Shown: piece by piece, positions 19,362 to 29,169 of the stretch
How positions within the stretch are numbered: position 1 is the first letter of the stretch
Layout: the number at the start of each line of letters is the position of its first letter
DNA from: Megaustenia siamemsis
Lineage: Eukaryota > Mollusca > Gastropoda > Stylommatophora > Ariophantidae
Length of the DNA: 64,000 bases
Direction: 5' to 3'
Assembly (NCBI GenBank): GCA_032433765.1
Contig: JAVIAB010000092.1
Coordinates: forward strand, 69,524,995 to 69,588,994
Notes under the pieces: generated by a model
Database searches by the model: none
What the model saw: the letters and a program-made list of their open reading frames with translations, nothing else
What the model was told of the DNA's origin: nothing
Program-made: the position numbers and the translations under genes

Positions 19362-22300
19362 TTCTATCTCGGGCCTGGGTGGTTTAGAGCTAAGACGTCA
19401 GCCTCTGAACAGGAAGGTCTCAAATTTGATTCCCACAACAGGCGGCGACAAACGGTTTCTTCGCGGTTTTACCCTCCCCTGGTCTTTGGGTAGTGAGACC
19501 CGACGTCTAGCCTTCTCGGAAAGTGGGGCCCGACATCAAGCCCTCTCGGATAGTGAGACCCGACGTCTAGCCCTCTTGAATAGTGAGACCCGACGTCTAG
19601 CCCTCTCGGATAGTGAGAACCGAAGTCTAGCCCTCTTGAATAGTGAGACCCGAAGTCTAGCCCTCTTGAATAGTGAGACTCGACGTCTAGCCCTCTTGAA
19701 TAGTGAGACCCGAAGTCTAGCCCTCTTGAATAGTGAGAACCGAAGTCTAGCCCTCTTGAATAGTGAGACCCGAAGTCTAGCCCTCTTGAATAGTGAGACC
19801 CGACGTCTCGCCCTCTCGGATAGTGAGACCCGAAGTCTAGCCCTCTTGAATAGTGAGACCCGACGTCTAGCCCTCTTGAATAGTGAGACCCGACATCTAG
19901 CCCTCTCGGATAGTGAGACCCGAAGTCTAGCCCTCTTGAATAGTGTGACCCGAAGTCTAGCCCTCTTGAATAGTGAGACGCGACGTCTAGCCCTCTCGGA
20001 TAGTGAGACCCGACGTCTAGCCCTCTTGAATAGTGAGACCCGACGTCTAGCGCTCTCGGATAGTGAGACCCGAAGTCTAGCTCTCTTGAATAGTGAGACC
20101 CGACGTCTAGCCCTCTCGGATAGTGAGACCCGACGTCTAGCCCTCTTGAATAGTGAGACCCGACGTCTAGCCCTCTCGGATAGTGAGACCCGACGTCTAG
20201 CCCTCTCGGATAGTGAGACCCGAAGTCTAGCCCTCTTGAATAGTGAGACCCGACGTCTAGCCCTCTCGGATAGTGAGACCCGACGCCTAGCCCTTTCGGA
20301 TAGTGAGGCCCGACGCCTAGCCCTTTCGGATAGTGAGGCCCGACGTCTAGCCCTCTCGGATAGTGGGGCCCGACGTCTAGACTTCTCGGATAGTGGGGCC
20401 CGACGTCTAGCCCTCTTGAATAGTGACACCCGACGTCTAGCCCTCTCGGATAGTGAGACCCGACGTCTAGCCCTCTTGAATAGTGACACCCGACGTCTAG
20501 CCCTCTCGGATAGTGAGACCCGACGTCTAGCCCTCTTGAATAGTGAGACCCGACGTCTAGCCCTCTCGGATAGTGAGACCCGACGTCTAGCCCTCTCGGA
20601 TAGTGAGACCCGACGTCTAGCCCTCTCGGATAGTGAGACCTGACGTCTAGCCCTCTCGGATAGTGAGACCCGAAGTCTAGCCCTCTTGAATAGCGAGCCC
20701 CGACGTCTAGCCCTCTCGGATAGTGAGACCCGACGCCTAGCCCTTTCGGATAGTGAGGCCCGACGTCTAGCCCTCTCGGATAGTGAGACCCGACGTCTAG
20801 CCTTCTCGGATAGTGAGACCCGACGTCTAGCCCTCTCGAATAGAGAGACCCGACGTCTAGCCCTCTCGAATAGAGAGACCCGACGTCTAGCCCTCTCGAA
20901 TAGAGAGACCCGACGTCTAGCCCTCTCGAATAGAGAGACCCGACGTCTAGCCCTCTCGAATAGAGAGACCCGACGTCTAACCCTCTCGGATAGTGAGACC
21001 CGACGTCTAGCCCTCTCGGATAGAGAGACCCGACGTCTAGCCCTCTCGGATAGTGACACCCGAAGTCTAGCCCTCTCGGATAGTGAGACCCGACGTCTAG
21101 CCCTCTCGGATAGTGACACCCGACGTCTAGCCCTCTCGGATAGAGAGACCCGACGTCTAGCCCTCTCGGATAGTGAGACCCGACGTCTCGCCCTCTCGGA
21201 TAGTGACACCCGGCGTCTAGCCCTCTCGGATAGTGAGACCCGACGTCTAGCCCTCTCGGATAGTGAGACCCGACGTCTAGCCCTCTCAGATAGTGAGACC
21301 CGACGTCTAGCCCTCTCGAATAGAGAGACCCGATGTCTAGCCCTCTCGGATAGTGAGACCCGACGTCTAGCCCTCTCGGATAGTGAGACCCGACGTCTAG
21401 CCCTCTCGGATAGTGAGACCCGACGTCTAGCCCTCTCGGCTAGTGAGACCCGACGTCTAGCCCTCTCGAATAGAGAGACCCGACGTCTAACCCTCTCGAA
21501 TAGAGAGACCCGACGTCTAGCCCTCTCGAATAGAGAGACCCGACGTCTAACCCTCTCGAATAGTGAGACCCGACGTCTAGCCCTCTCGAATAGAGAGACC
21601 CGACGTCTAACCCTCTCGAATAGAGAGACCCGACGTCTAGCCCTCTCGAATAGAGAGACCCGACGTCTAACCCTCTCGGATAGTGAGACCCGACGTCTAG
21701 CCCTCTCGGCTAGTGAGACCCGATGTCTAGCCCTCTCGGATAGTGAGACCCGATGTCTAGCCCTCTCGGATAGTGAGACCCGACGTCTAGCCCTCTCGGC
21801 TAGTGAGACCCGATGTCTAGCCCTCTCGGATAGTGACACCCGATGTCTAGCCCTCTCGGATAGTGAGACCCGATGTCTAGCCCTCTCGGCTAGTGAGACC
21901 CGACGTCTAGCCCTCTCGGCTAGTGAGACCCGATGTCTAGCCCTCTCGGATAGTGAGACCCGATGTCTAGCCCTCTCGGATAGTGAGACCCGATGTCTAG
22001 CCCTCTCGGATAGTGAGACCCGATGTCTAGCCCTCTCGGCTAGTGAGACCCGATGTCTAGCCCTCTCGGCTAGTGAGACCCGATGTCTAGCCCTCTCGGA
22101 TAGTGAGACCCGACGTCTAGCCCTCTCGGATAGTGAGACCCGACTCTAGCCCTCTCGGATAGTGAGACCCGACGTCTAGCCCTCTCGGATAGTGAGACCC
22201 GACGTCTAGCCCTCTCGGATAGTGAGACCCGATGTCTAGCCCTCTCGGATAGTGAGACCCGACGTCTAGCCCTCTCGGATAGTGAGACCCGACGTCTAGC

Positions 22301-22620
22301 CCTCTCGGATAGTGAGACCCGATGTCTAGCCCTCTCGGATAGTGAGACCCGACGTCTAGCCCTCTCAGATAGTGAGACCCGACGTCTAGCCCTCTGAGAT
22401 AATGACTAAAAACATGGAGGTCCCATGTGCATTTTGGGTCCCACGTTAAAAAACTCTTCGCAGTTGGAAAAAGAGTAGGATAAAAATGTCCGCTGCCCGG
22501 GCAAAATTGATAGGAAAAAATCCAGCAAAGACGTTAAAACCCTTGAGAAATAATAAAATATTAAAATTCCTCTGAGGTCGAAGAATAGTTGCCTACCTGG
22601 CAGGAACACATGAGAACACG
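19362..22620 (+). mobile_element. SINE-D copy containing an internal satellite expansion
   Basis: The left part (19362-19490) is the SINE-D head: GGTGGTTTAGAGCTAAGACG (A-box region), AAATTTGATTCCCACAACAG (B-box region), TTTTACCCTCCCCTGGTC. The right part (22400-22620) is the SINE-D 3' half: CATGTGCATTTTGGGTCCCA, CACGTTAAAAAACTCTTCGC, CGCTGCCCGGGCAAAATTG. In the copy at 27366-27740 these halves are joined by a single 30-bp segment. Here that segment is replaced by about 97 tandem copies. The SINE appears otherwise complete. Confidence 0.93.
19491..22399. repeat. 30-bp satellite, about 97 units, derived from SINE-D
   Basis: The unit is TAGTGAGACCCGACGTCTAG + CCCTCTCGGA. Units occur in zones: 19.5-20.7 kb mixes CTCTTGAA and CTCTCGGA forms; 20.8-21.7 kb is rich in CTCGAATAGAGAG forms; 21.7-22.1 kb has CGGCTAGTGAG and CGATGTC forms. 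A one-base deletion near 22143 shifts register for the last units. Because 30 is a multiple of 3, frames stay open on both strands: 481 and 487 codons plus (10-residue ETRRLALSDS-type) and 767 codons minus (RARRRVSLSE-type). I regard these as by-products. Confidence 0.97.
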
Positions 22621-22660
22621 GCTGTCAGTGTGGGAAAAAAATGGAAAAAAGATGTTCATG

Positions 22661-23618
22661 CTAGATATAAAGCTGTCGAACACAAACAAACATTTTATCT
22701 GTGATGTTTACGCCAAATTCTGTCTAGAGATATAAAGCTGTCGAACACAAACAAACATTTTATCTGTGATGTTTACGCCAAATTCTGTCTAGAGATATAA
22801 AGCTGTCGAACACAAACAAACATTTTATCTGTGATGTTTACGCTAAATTCTGTCTAGAGATATAAAGCTGTCGAACACAAACAACATTTTATCTGTGATG
22901 TTTACGCTAAATTCTGTCTAGAGATATAAAGCTGTCGAACACAAACAAACATTTTATCTGTGATGTTTACGCCAAATTCTGTCTAGAGATATAAAGCTGT
23001 CGAACACAAACAAACATTTTATCTGTGATGTTTACGCCAAATTCTATCTAGAGATATATAGCTGTCGAACACAAACAAACATTTTATCTGTGATGTTCAT
23101 GCTAAATTCTGTCTAGAGATATAAAGCTGTCGAACACAAACAAACATTTTATCTGTGATGTTCATGCTAAATTCTGTCTAGAGATATAAAGCTGTCGAAC
23201 ACAAACAAACATTTTATCTGTGATGTTTACGCCAAATTCTGTCTAGAGATATAAAGCTGTCGAACACAAACAAACATTTTATCTGTGATGTTTACGCCAA
23301 ATTCTATCTAGAGATATATAGCTGTCGAACACAAACAAACATTTTATCTGTGATGTTTACGCCAAATTCTATCTAGAGATATATAGCTGTCGAACACAAA
23401 CAAACATTTTATCTGTGATGTTTACGCCAAATTCTATCTAGAGATATATAGCTGTCGAACACAAACAAACATTTTATCTGTGATGTTTACGCCAAATTCT
23501 GTCTAGAGATATATAGCTGTCGAATACAAACAAACATTTTATCTGTGATGTTTACGCCAAATTCTGTCTAGAGATATAAAGCTGTCGAACACACACAAAT
23601 ATTTTATCTTTTGCAAAT
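22661..23618. repeat. 65-bp minisatellite
   Basis: About 15 copies of a 65-bp unit: GATATAAAGCTGTCGAACAC, AAACAAACATTTTATCTGTG, ATGTTTACGCCAAATTCTGT, CTAGA. Variants include TTCATGCTAAATTC and ATATATAGCTG. The tidy unit boundaries and low divergence imply recent expansion. Confidence 0.96.
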
Positions 23619-23947
23619 TGTGTCAGATCTAAACAACGACTTTTGAAGCGACGGGAACCACCATCACATAGGCCAATTTCTAGGATGCGCCTAACAGACA
23701 CCAAGAAGGCACAACCTGAGACCATAGCCCGACTTTAGATACGCCTGAGAGCAGAAAGGAAGACTCAGGAGAACCTCTACTAATGTGACATTTTCAGCTT
23801 TGCATGTAGGGGCGGTTGTGGCTAGAATGACGTCAGTCGTCTATATAGCTCGGACATCTGAAAACGTTACGCTCGTGGAGGTTTTCAGTTGTTTCCCTTT
23901 CTGCTCTCAGGCCTATGACCTGAGACATCTCAGTTAAGGAGACACAT
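23619..23947. other. Spacer with long imperfect hairpin
   Basis: GCCTGAGAGCAGAAAGG (23742-23758) is exactly complementary to CCTTTCTGCTCTCAGGC (23897-23913), and inner pairs GAGAACCTCTAC/GTGGAGGTTTTC and TTTTCAG/CTGAAAA line up in the same order. This suggests a ~170-bp foldback, possibly a MITE-like relic. No coding potential is seen. Confidence 0.65.
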
Positions 23948-24190
23948 TATGGAGTGAAACTTCCGGGCCAACAGATGGGCGAATCACTTCAGGGGAATAG
24001 TGTGTTTACACCACTCGGGGGTATAAAGAGAACACAACGAATCAACAGAAAAAAATAAAAAAACAAAACAAACAAAGAACAACAGATGGTCCGAAGCATG
24101 ATCGAACCCGTACTCCTCGGCATAGCGCTTTGCCACGAGAACCAAACACTAGAGCACACGACTAACTAAGCTATCTTTAATAAAAATTGT
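23948..24190 (-). mobile_element. SINE-2 copy
   Basis: Near full-length minus-strand copy. The 3' side is TTATGGAGTGAAACTTCC, GGCGAATCACTTCAGGGG and ACACCACTCGG; the promoter side is GCATGATCGAACCCGTACTC (complement of the B box), CACGAGAACCAAACACTAGA and CGACTAACTAAGCTATC (complement of the A box TAGCTTAGTTAG). Confidence 0.85.
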
Positions 24191-24410
24191 TATCACTAGC
24201 GATGTGTTTGACGCATGTATACTCATGACTATTGCATATTGTTACGAACACAACACGGGAATAAATTATATATCTGTATTTCTTCCTTTTAAGACAAGTA
24301 TCTCCCAGCAGAATACTTGCGTTGAACACAAACAACAATAGAGCGAAAGAAGCATGAATAGTAGATTCCCGTAGTTTAGACTGGAGACAGATAACAATAA
24401 ACGAATATTA

Positions 24411-24640
24411 TCATGGAGGCAAACTTCCAAGGCGGTAGATCAGCGAATCTTTCATGAGAAATGGTATTACAACACTCGAAAAACAATATCGCAAATAATC
24501 AACAAGAGAAAAAAAAACAATAACAATAGATCCTGCTTCGGACCATATGTTGTTCTTTATATTTTTGTTGTTGCTGATTATTTGTGATTTTTTTCCGAGT
24601 GTTGTAAATATATATCTTCTCCTGAAATGATTGACGTCTC
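24411..24640. mobile_element. Two SINE-2 fragments in head-to-head inverted arrangement
   Basis: The left fragment (24411-24528) is minus strand, from TCATGGAGGCAAACTTCC through ACAACACTCGAAAAACAA to CAATAGATC. The right fragment (24528-24640) is plus strand, from GATCCTGCTTCGGACCAT through TTATTTGTGATTTTTTTCCG to GTGTTGT. Both lack the tRNA head and meet at the same place, so about 24455-24607 forms a near-palindrome able to fold into a long hairpin. Confidence 0.85.
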
Positions 24641-24744
24641 AGTCAACCTCCTTTAGTGGTGTATACAAGAGCAAGGCAAGTTGTCCTGAAAGCTTAGATA
24701 ACTTGAAGCTTTTCCCCATTCTTCTTGACGATGCACAATCATTC

Positions 24745-25110
24745 AACCGCAGATTGACTTCCTGGAGGCGAAGGCGCACCACACAGCAGCAGAGCTGGAA
24801 GTTATCAGCGACCCACAGCCGATGACTTGGGCCAGGATCGGTGATCCAGAACCATCCACACCCTGCTCCACCTCTTCGTCGTGCCTCTAGTAACAGACTA
24901 ACCTGTCTAGTCTAGCCAAGCGAGTAGGGATTGACGAGGGAAGACAACCCAGTACTAAAAATGTCGTGCTGAAGTCGGATGTGTTGGCCCGAAAGGTGCA
25001 AATATCACAGTTTTACTGCAAACCACAACACAACGCAGATACGCCCACTTAACGTCTTTTTAAGGGCGGATGATGAAGAGGTACACTCCTTTAGTCATCG
25101 GACGACCACA
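24745..25110 (+). mobile_element. Repeat C, longest copy
   Basis: Runs from GGAGGCGAAGGCGCACCAC through CAGAGCTGGAAGTTATCAGC, AGTAACAGACTAACCTGTCT, GCCAAGCGAGTAGGG, GTGCTGAAGTCGGATGTG, TTTACTGCAAACCACAACAC, CACTTAACGTC and GGGCGGATGATGAAGAGG to a terminal CAAGCAAGCAAG. The short CAAG repeat at the 3' end also closes the copy at 53.87 kb. No tRNA boxes are evident. It could be a SINE with a non-tRNA head or the conserved 3' end of a LINE. Confidence 0.78.
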
Positions 25111-25870
25111 AGCAAGCAAGATTGTCCAGGTTATATTAGATCTCAATTGCGATAAAATAAACTGTCGTAAAAACGTCACTTATTCAATCGGGAACACGCA
25201 AATAATTTCAATGCTGCGGTAAAGCTGATAGCAAGGAGCCAGTGGTGAGGAGTGTTAAACACTCCAAGGTATGGTGACAGCTTTACAAGGAAGGAATACA
25301 AAACAATACTGACGTTTCGGCCTGTGACCTTCTTCAGAATTCAGGGACAACGGCAACACACGATGAAGCACAATTATCTATAGCTACATGTTAGATGATC
25401 TGGTGAATGGAGAGGTGGACAGAAAAGAAGAAAGTAGGATGTTGAAATAGGAAAGGAGGCTACATGAGGGGAGGTAGGATGAGTGTCGAGATGTGTAAAA
25501 TAGAAAGATAGAGATGTCAATAGTAAAAAGTGAATAATGTATCGTAAAACGTATGTGAAAATCACTTAGCTCAAACAACTTGTCTGTCCGCCGTGAAGAA
25601 ATTCGAGTGAATGACCCTGCTGGAGAGCATCACGTAACGGAAGAAAGCGAGGAAGAGAATCGTGGGAAAACAATTTAGAGGGGAGGAGGAGGTTTTTATT
25701 AGGGGGGGGGGGGGGTAGAAGAAATGGCGGTTCGTAAAATATGATGGGAGGCACAGTAATTACCTATAGCATCTCATTAACAAAAATGTGTTTTTATTTC
25801 TTTAGTGTTAAGTGTTAAGATCCATGCAAGCATATAACAGGATAGAATCAATGCAGTTTTAACTATTATG

Positions 25871-25921
<51 letters not shown>
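25871..25921. repeat. (TA)n microsatellite
   Basis: About 25 AT dinucleotides within the downstream part of the Penelope-like remnant. Confidence 0.95.
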
Positions 25922-25925
<4 letters not shown>

Positions 25926-26169
25926 CATATTATGAATAAATTAGGTTCTTACAGAATTTCTATGCGCCTGTCGACTTGTTAACTTTGCATCACGTGATTG
26001 GAAATAAAAAAAATACCTTTTTTTGTCCAGCTGACGACAATTAAGCAAAAAAAGTGAAAAAAAGGAGAGATCGAACACCTTTATGCCTTGATTGCGGCGT
26101 TTGTTGGATATGATGTTAGTGTCAATATTATTTTTTCAGCCAGACTAGTGTGAAAACACCGGTCAAAAT

Positions 26170-27040
26170 AAATAGAAACCAAAGCAATAGCTCAAGTAAG
26201 GATGTCTGCGAGCAGACAAAGAGCGGAAGAAGGAGGAGATAATTGGCCTCATAAAACTACTAGGACCTAACAGGAGGGTAATCCAACAAGAGGAGTCGAA
26301 ACAAAAGACAATGGGGTAAACTGGGAGATGAGCAAGAGATATAGTCTATGGGTGGGCTAAAAATGGATGAATAGAGAGGTAGAGAGAGGGAGGAAATAAT
26401 AACCAGAGGAAGAGAAATAGAGAGGAAGAATAAGAAGGGTACAAATCAGGTATGGGAAAAGTGGACAGGAGGAGAGGCGGTGGGATAGGAGTGAATAGAT
26501 AGAGAGGGAGTCAGAAAGAAGTGGAGTAATAGAGGGATGGTACGCCGGAAGTAGTGCCTAGAGAGGTAGAGAAGTTAGGAAACGGAGAGACTAAGGGAGA
26601 TACAAAGAGAGGTGGAGTCAGAGTGGCTGATGAACAGACAAGTGGAGTCCTAGATGAGGGCTAAGAGTAGACACCCAGGTAAGGGGGGGGGGTACTGGAA
26701 TAGTGAGGGCAGAGAAGTGGTGACAAAAGAGAATAGAGAATACTAGGAGTGTATATATATATTAAGGGGAGTATAGGAAGTATACACCAGAGGAGGAGAG
26801 GTAATATATTGATACGGAGTAGATGGACATATAGGTAGTCCACAGAGAGGGGGGGTTTAAGGATGAAGAAGGCAAGATGAGGGATTACTGCAAGTGGATA
26901 GGGGGAGAAGGGATAGATTGGGAGCAAACGAATAAAGAGGTGAAATAGGAAGAAGAGTACAGGGGTGGGAGAAGGGGTCAGAGGAAGCGGGGTCCACAGC
27001 GGGACAGGGATACATTGATGCCCCGGGGGGGGGGGTGAGG
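26170..27040. other. Purine-rich stretch with G runs
   Basis: The plus strand is dominated by AGAGG, GGAGG and GAGAG motifs and contains several runs of seven or more G (for example near 26683, 26848 and 27024). It overlaps the Penelope-like remnant. The minus strand therefore gives Pro/Leu/Ser-rich ORFs with no domain. Confidence 0.7.
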
Positions 27041-27265
27041 CAACCCCAACGAGCGATCAGACGGTTCTCATGAGTGAGACGACTGTGGTGATCACAGAAG
27101 CATGATACTAGGCCAGTGACCAAGACATCAGCCTTCCCCCGATGGCCCCTCGAGTTAAAGTGGGCTGCTACAGGAGTGCCTGCGTCTCGGGTGATGTCAT
27201 GTAAATATTCACGGCACCTATCCAGGATACGTCGACCTCTCTGACCAACGCACTTATTCAATCGA
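26857..27265 (-). pseudogene. GIY-YIG endonuclease domain remnant (Penelope-like)
   Basis: The first ~85 codons of a 134-codon frame read NKCVGQRGRRILDRCREYL, HDITRDAGTPVAAHFNSRGH, DVLVTGLVS and THENRLIARWGCLTPPPGAS. This fits the C-terminal nuclease of Penelope-like elements: Y-G-T-G-R-L-DR-REH, then PVA-HFN-GH, V-GL, R-E-LI--GTL-P-G-N. The catalytic Arg of the DRCREY region and the Glu of HENRLI are retained, but the Tyr-Gly start of the GIY-YIG motif is not seen because the copy is cut there. The frame opens on a non-ATG codon, so it is a truncated relic. In a live element this domain nicks target DNA for priming. Confidence 0.72.
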
Positions 27266-27365
27266 CTTACTTGTTGTTATGTAACACGGTTGTTGTTGTA
27301 TTGCTGTCTTTCATTACCTATTTGCTACTTATATACTCTCCTATAGCAGAACGCGTGCAAGTTAA

Positions 27366-27740
27366 CAGATGAGAGGGCTGAGTGGTCTAGAGGTAAGACG
27401 TCGGCCTCTGAATGGAAGGTCCCGGGTTCGTTTCCCGCCACAGGAAGTGTGAATTTGTCAAAAAACGAACCCGTGATTTCCTCGTGGCTTTTACCTCTCC
27501 TGGCCACTGGATAGTGAGGTCCAATGTCTTACCCTCTCGGAAACGGGTGATCCTGTGTGCACTCGCGCACGTTAAAGAACCATTCGTAGTTAAAAGTCGA
27601 AAAATAGAAGGCCAGAATTGGCCACCATCGGAGCAAACATTGTTAAGTAAATCTACACATGCCGAAGACGGATGTGTCGGGCCGAAAGGAACAGAAATCG
27701 CGGCTTTATCGTAAACTGACGACATAAGCCCACTAAATGA
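27366..27740 (+). mobile_element. SINE-D, best preserved copy
   Basis: The head has A-box region TGGTCTAGAGGTAAGACGTC and B-box region GGTTCGTTTCCCG. The body has one ATAGTGAGGTCCAATGTCTT/ACCCTCTCGGA segment (27510-27540), then GTGCACTCGCGCACGTTAAA, GAACC, CGAAAAATAGAAGGCCAG and GGATGTGTCGGGCCGAAAGG. It ends in GAATGAACGCTGCGGCGAAG. This copy shows the ancestral single-unit state of the segment expanded at 19.5-22.4 kb. Confidence 0.88.
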
Positions 27741-27945
27741 ATGAACGCTGCGGCGAAGAAGAACGTAATTAAAACATTTCGTTGTTTTCATCTTCAGCGT
27801 TAAAAAATATAGCATGCAAACCAGGTCTGCAGCCCTGACGTCTGGTTGGAGTCGACACTCAGCTCCAAGGTGTCACCAGCTGTTCCATAAACTTTGCGCT
27901 AGCTCTGGACGCTCTAGCCAGATTTGACTCTTACTGTGATCTAAC
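27741..27945. other. Unique spacer
   Basis: Short non-repetitive sequence before the 36-bp array; its right end (GATCTAACCATAACTGGAG) grades into the first diverged array unit. Confidence 0.4.
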
Positions 27946-28119
27946 CATAACTGGAGAATATGTTTTGACTTTGTACTCAGTTGTCACTGGAGAAAATTTT
28001 TTGGCTTTGTACTCAGTTGTAACTGGAGAACATTTTTTGGCTTTGTACTCTGTTGTAACTGGAGAACATTTTTTGGCTTTGTACTCTGTTGTAACTGGAG
28101 AACATTTTTTGGCTTTGTA
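27946..28119. repeat. 36-bp minisatellite, left block
   Basis: About five copies of GTACTCTGTTGTAACTGGAG + AACATTTTTTGGCTTT. The first unit is the most diverged. The array stops mid-unit at CTTTGTA, where a SINE-A begins. Confidence 0.93.
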
Positions 28120-28380
28120 AAAAAAGTAAAAAAGTAAAGTAACCCCGTCACGACAAGTGGCGTATAGGGAAATATGGTGTTAGTGACCCTATATTTTACA
28201 GACCTTCAGCACATGATTTTTGGGGTAATGTGGTCAGTATTACGCCCGTGCTGCTTTACTTTCCCAGAAAAAAATCCGGTACCCATTTAAGGCTGGGTGA
28301 ACCCGGAAGCCGTCGGTTGGGATCGAACCCTACCCCTTGTTCGTGGTAGTCCAGTTCACTAACCACTGAGCTATCGCGGC
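28120..28380 (-). mobile_element. SINE-A inside the 36-bp array, no clear target duplication
   Basis: A minus-strand copy with the family's A-rich tail and body, ending CTATCGCGGC. The last bases of the usual 5' end (TCCC) are absent and the array resumes at once with ACTCTGTTGTAAC. The left array edge stops at TTTGTA. Together they read as one unit with at most a base or two duplicated, unlike the 10-15-bp duplications of other copies. Confidence 0.9.
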
Positions 28381-28795
28381 ACTCTGTTGTAACTGGAGAA
28401 CATTTTTTGGCTTTGTACTTAGTTGTAACTGGAGAACATTTTTTGGCTTTGCACTCTGTTGTAACTGGAGAACATTTTTTTGGCGTTGTACTCAGTTGTA
28501 ACTGGAGAACATTTTTTGGCTTTGCACTCTGTTTTAATTGGAGAACATTTTTTAGCTTTGTACTCTGTTGTAACTGGAGAAAATTTTTTGACTTTGTACA
28601 CAGTTGTAAGTGGAGAACATTTTTTGACTTTGTACTCAGTTGTAACTGGAGAACATTTTTAGGCTTTGTACTCTGTTGTAACTGGAGAAGATATTTTGGC
28701 TTTGTTCTCAATTAAGCGTAACTGGAGAACATGTTTTAGCTTTGTAACTCAGTGGTAAATGGAAAACATGTTCTGGCTTTGCAACTCGGTCAATT
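28381..28795. repeat. 36-bp minisatellite, right block
   Basis: About 11 more units, with variants CTCAGTTGTAACTGG and TTTTGACTTTGTAC, decaying toward 28795. Together with the left block the array holds about 16 units. Confidence 0.93.
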
Positions 28796-29169
28796 TAAAC
28801 GTGTGAGTCCGAGATGCGAGTCCTAGGCTAGAAGTGGTCAGCAACTCATAGCTGACTGCTGATGTCTAGATATGTGATTCAGAGCTAACCATGAACCTCC
28901 TAAAACTCGTTATAGTTGCCGTAAAAGCTTTATATCTTAGAGCAATCGATTAAGGATCGAAGTGGTACAAATGGTACCAAGAAAGCACTGAAGTCTAAAT
29001 ATGTTGGATCAAATGCGCAGATATGGCAGCTTAGTTTAAGCTGGATCAAAACGCAATTATGCCAAACTGACACGCTTTTAAGGATGGACAACAAACAGAA
29101 ATAGTTGTCGTACATCAGAAGAATGGGAAGAAGTAAATCTGTTCATTTCGGCTTTAATGATCATCGGTC
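28796..29169. other. Unique sequence, nothing recognised
   Basis: About 370 bp between two arrays. A 61-codon minus ORF (28930-29115) has no recognisable motif. Confidence 0.4.

Larger units (their letters stand above)
25250..27265 (-). mobile_element. Penelope-like element remnant
   Basis: The minus-strand coding remnant of a GIY-YIG-type endonuclease (26990-27265) is followed downstream by about 1.6 kb and then by GAAGAAGGTCACAGGCCGAA + ACGTC (minus sense of 25312-25335), a type of conserved string I associate with the 3' regions of Penelope-like elements. The middle is low in coding signal, purine-rich on the plus strand, and broken by (TA)n and G runs. The RT domain is not found; the copy is 5' truncated at about 27265. 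Confidence 0.6.

Noticed and set aside
19198..22149. Frames of 481, 487 and 767 codons as protein-coding genes
   Set aside because: They coincide exactly with the 30-bp SINE-derived array, exist on both strands at once and have no domain or gene-like context. Kept only as a low-priority observation.
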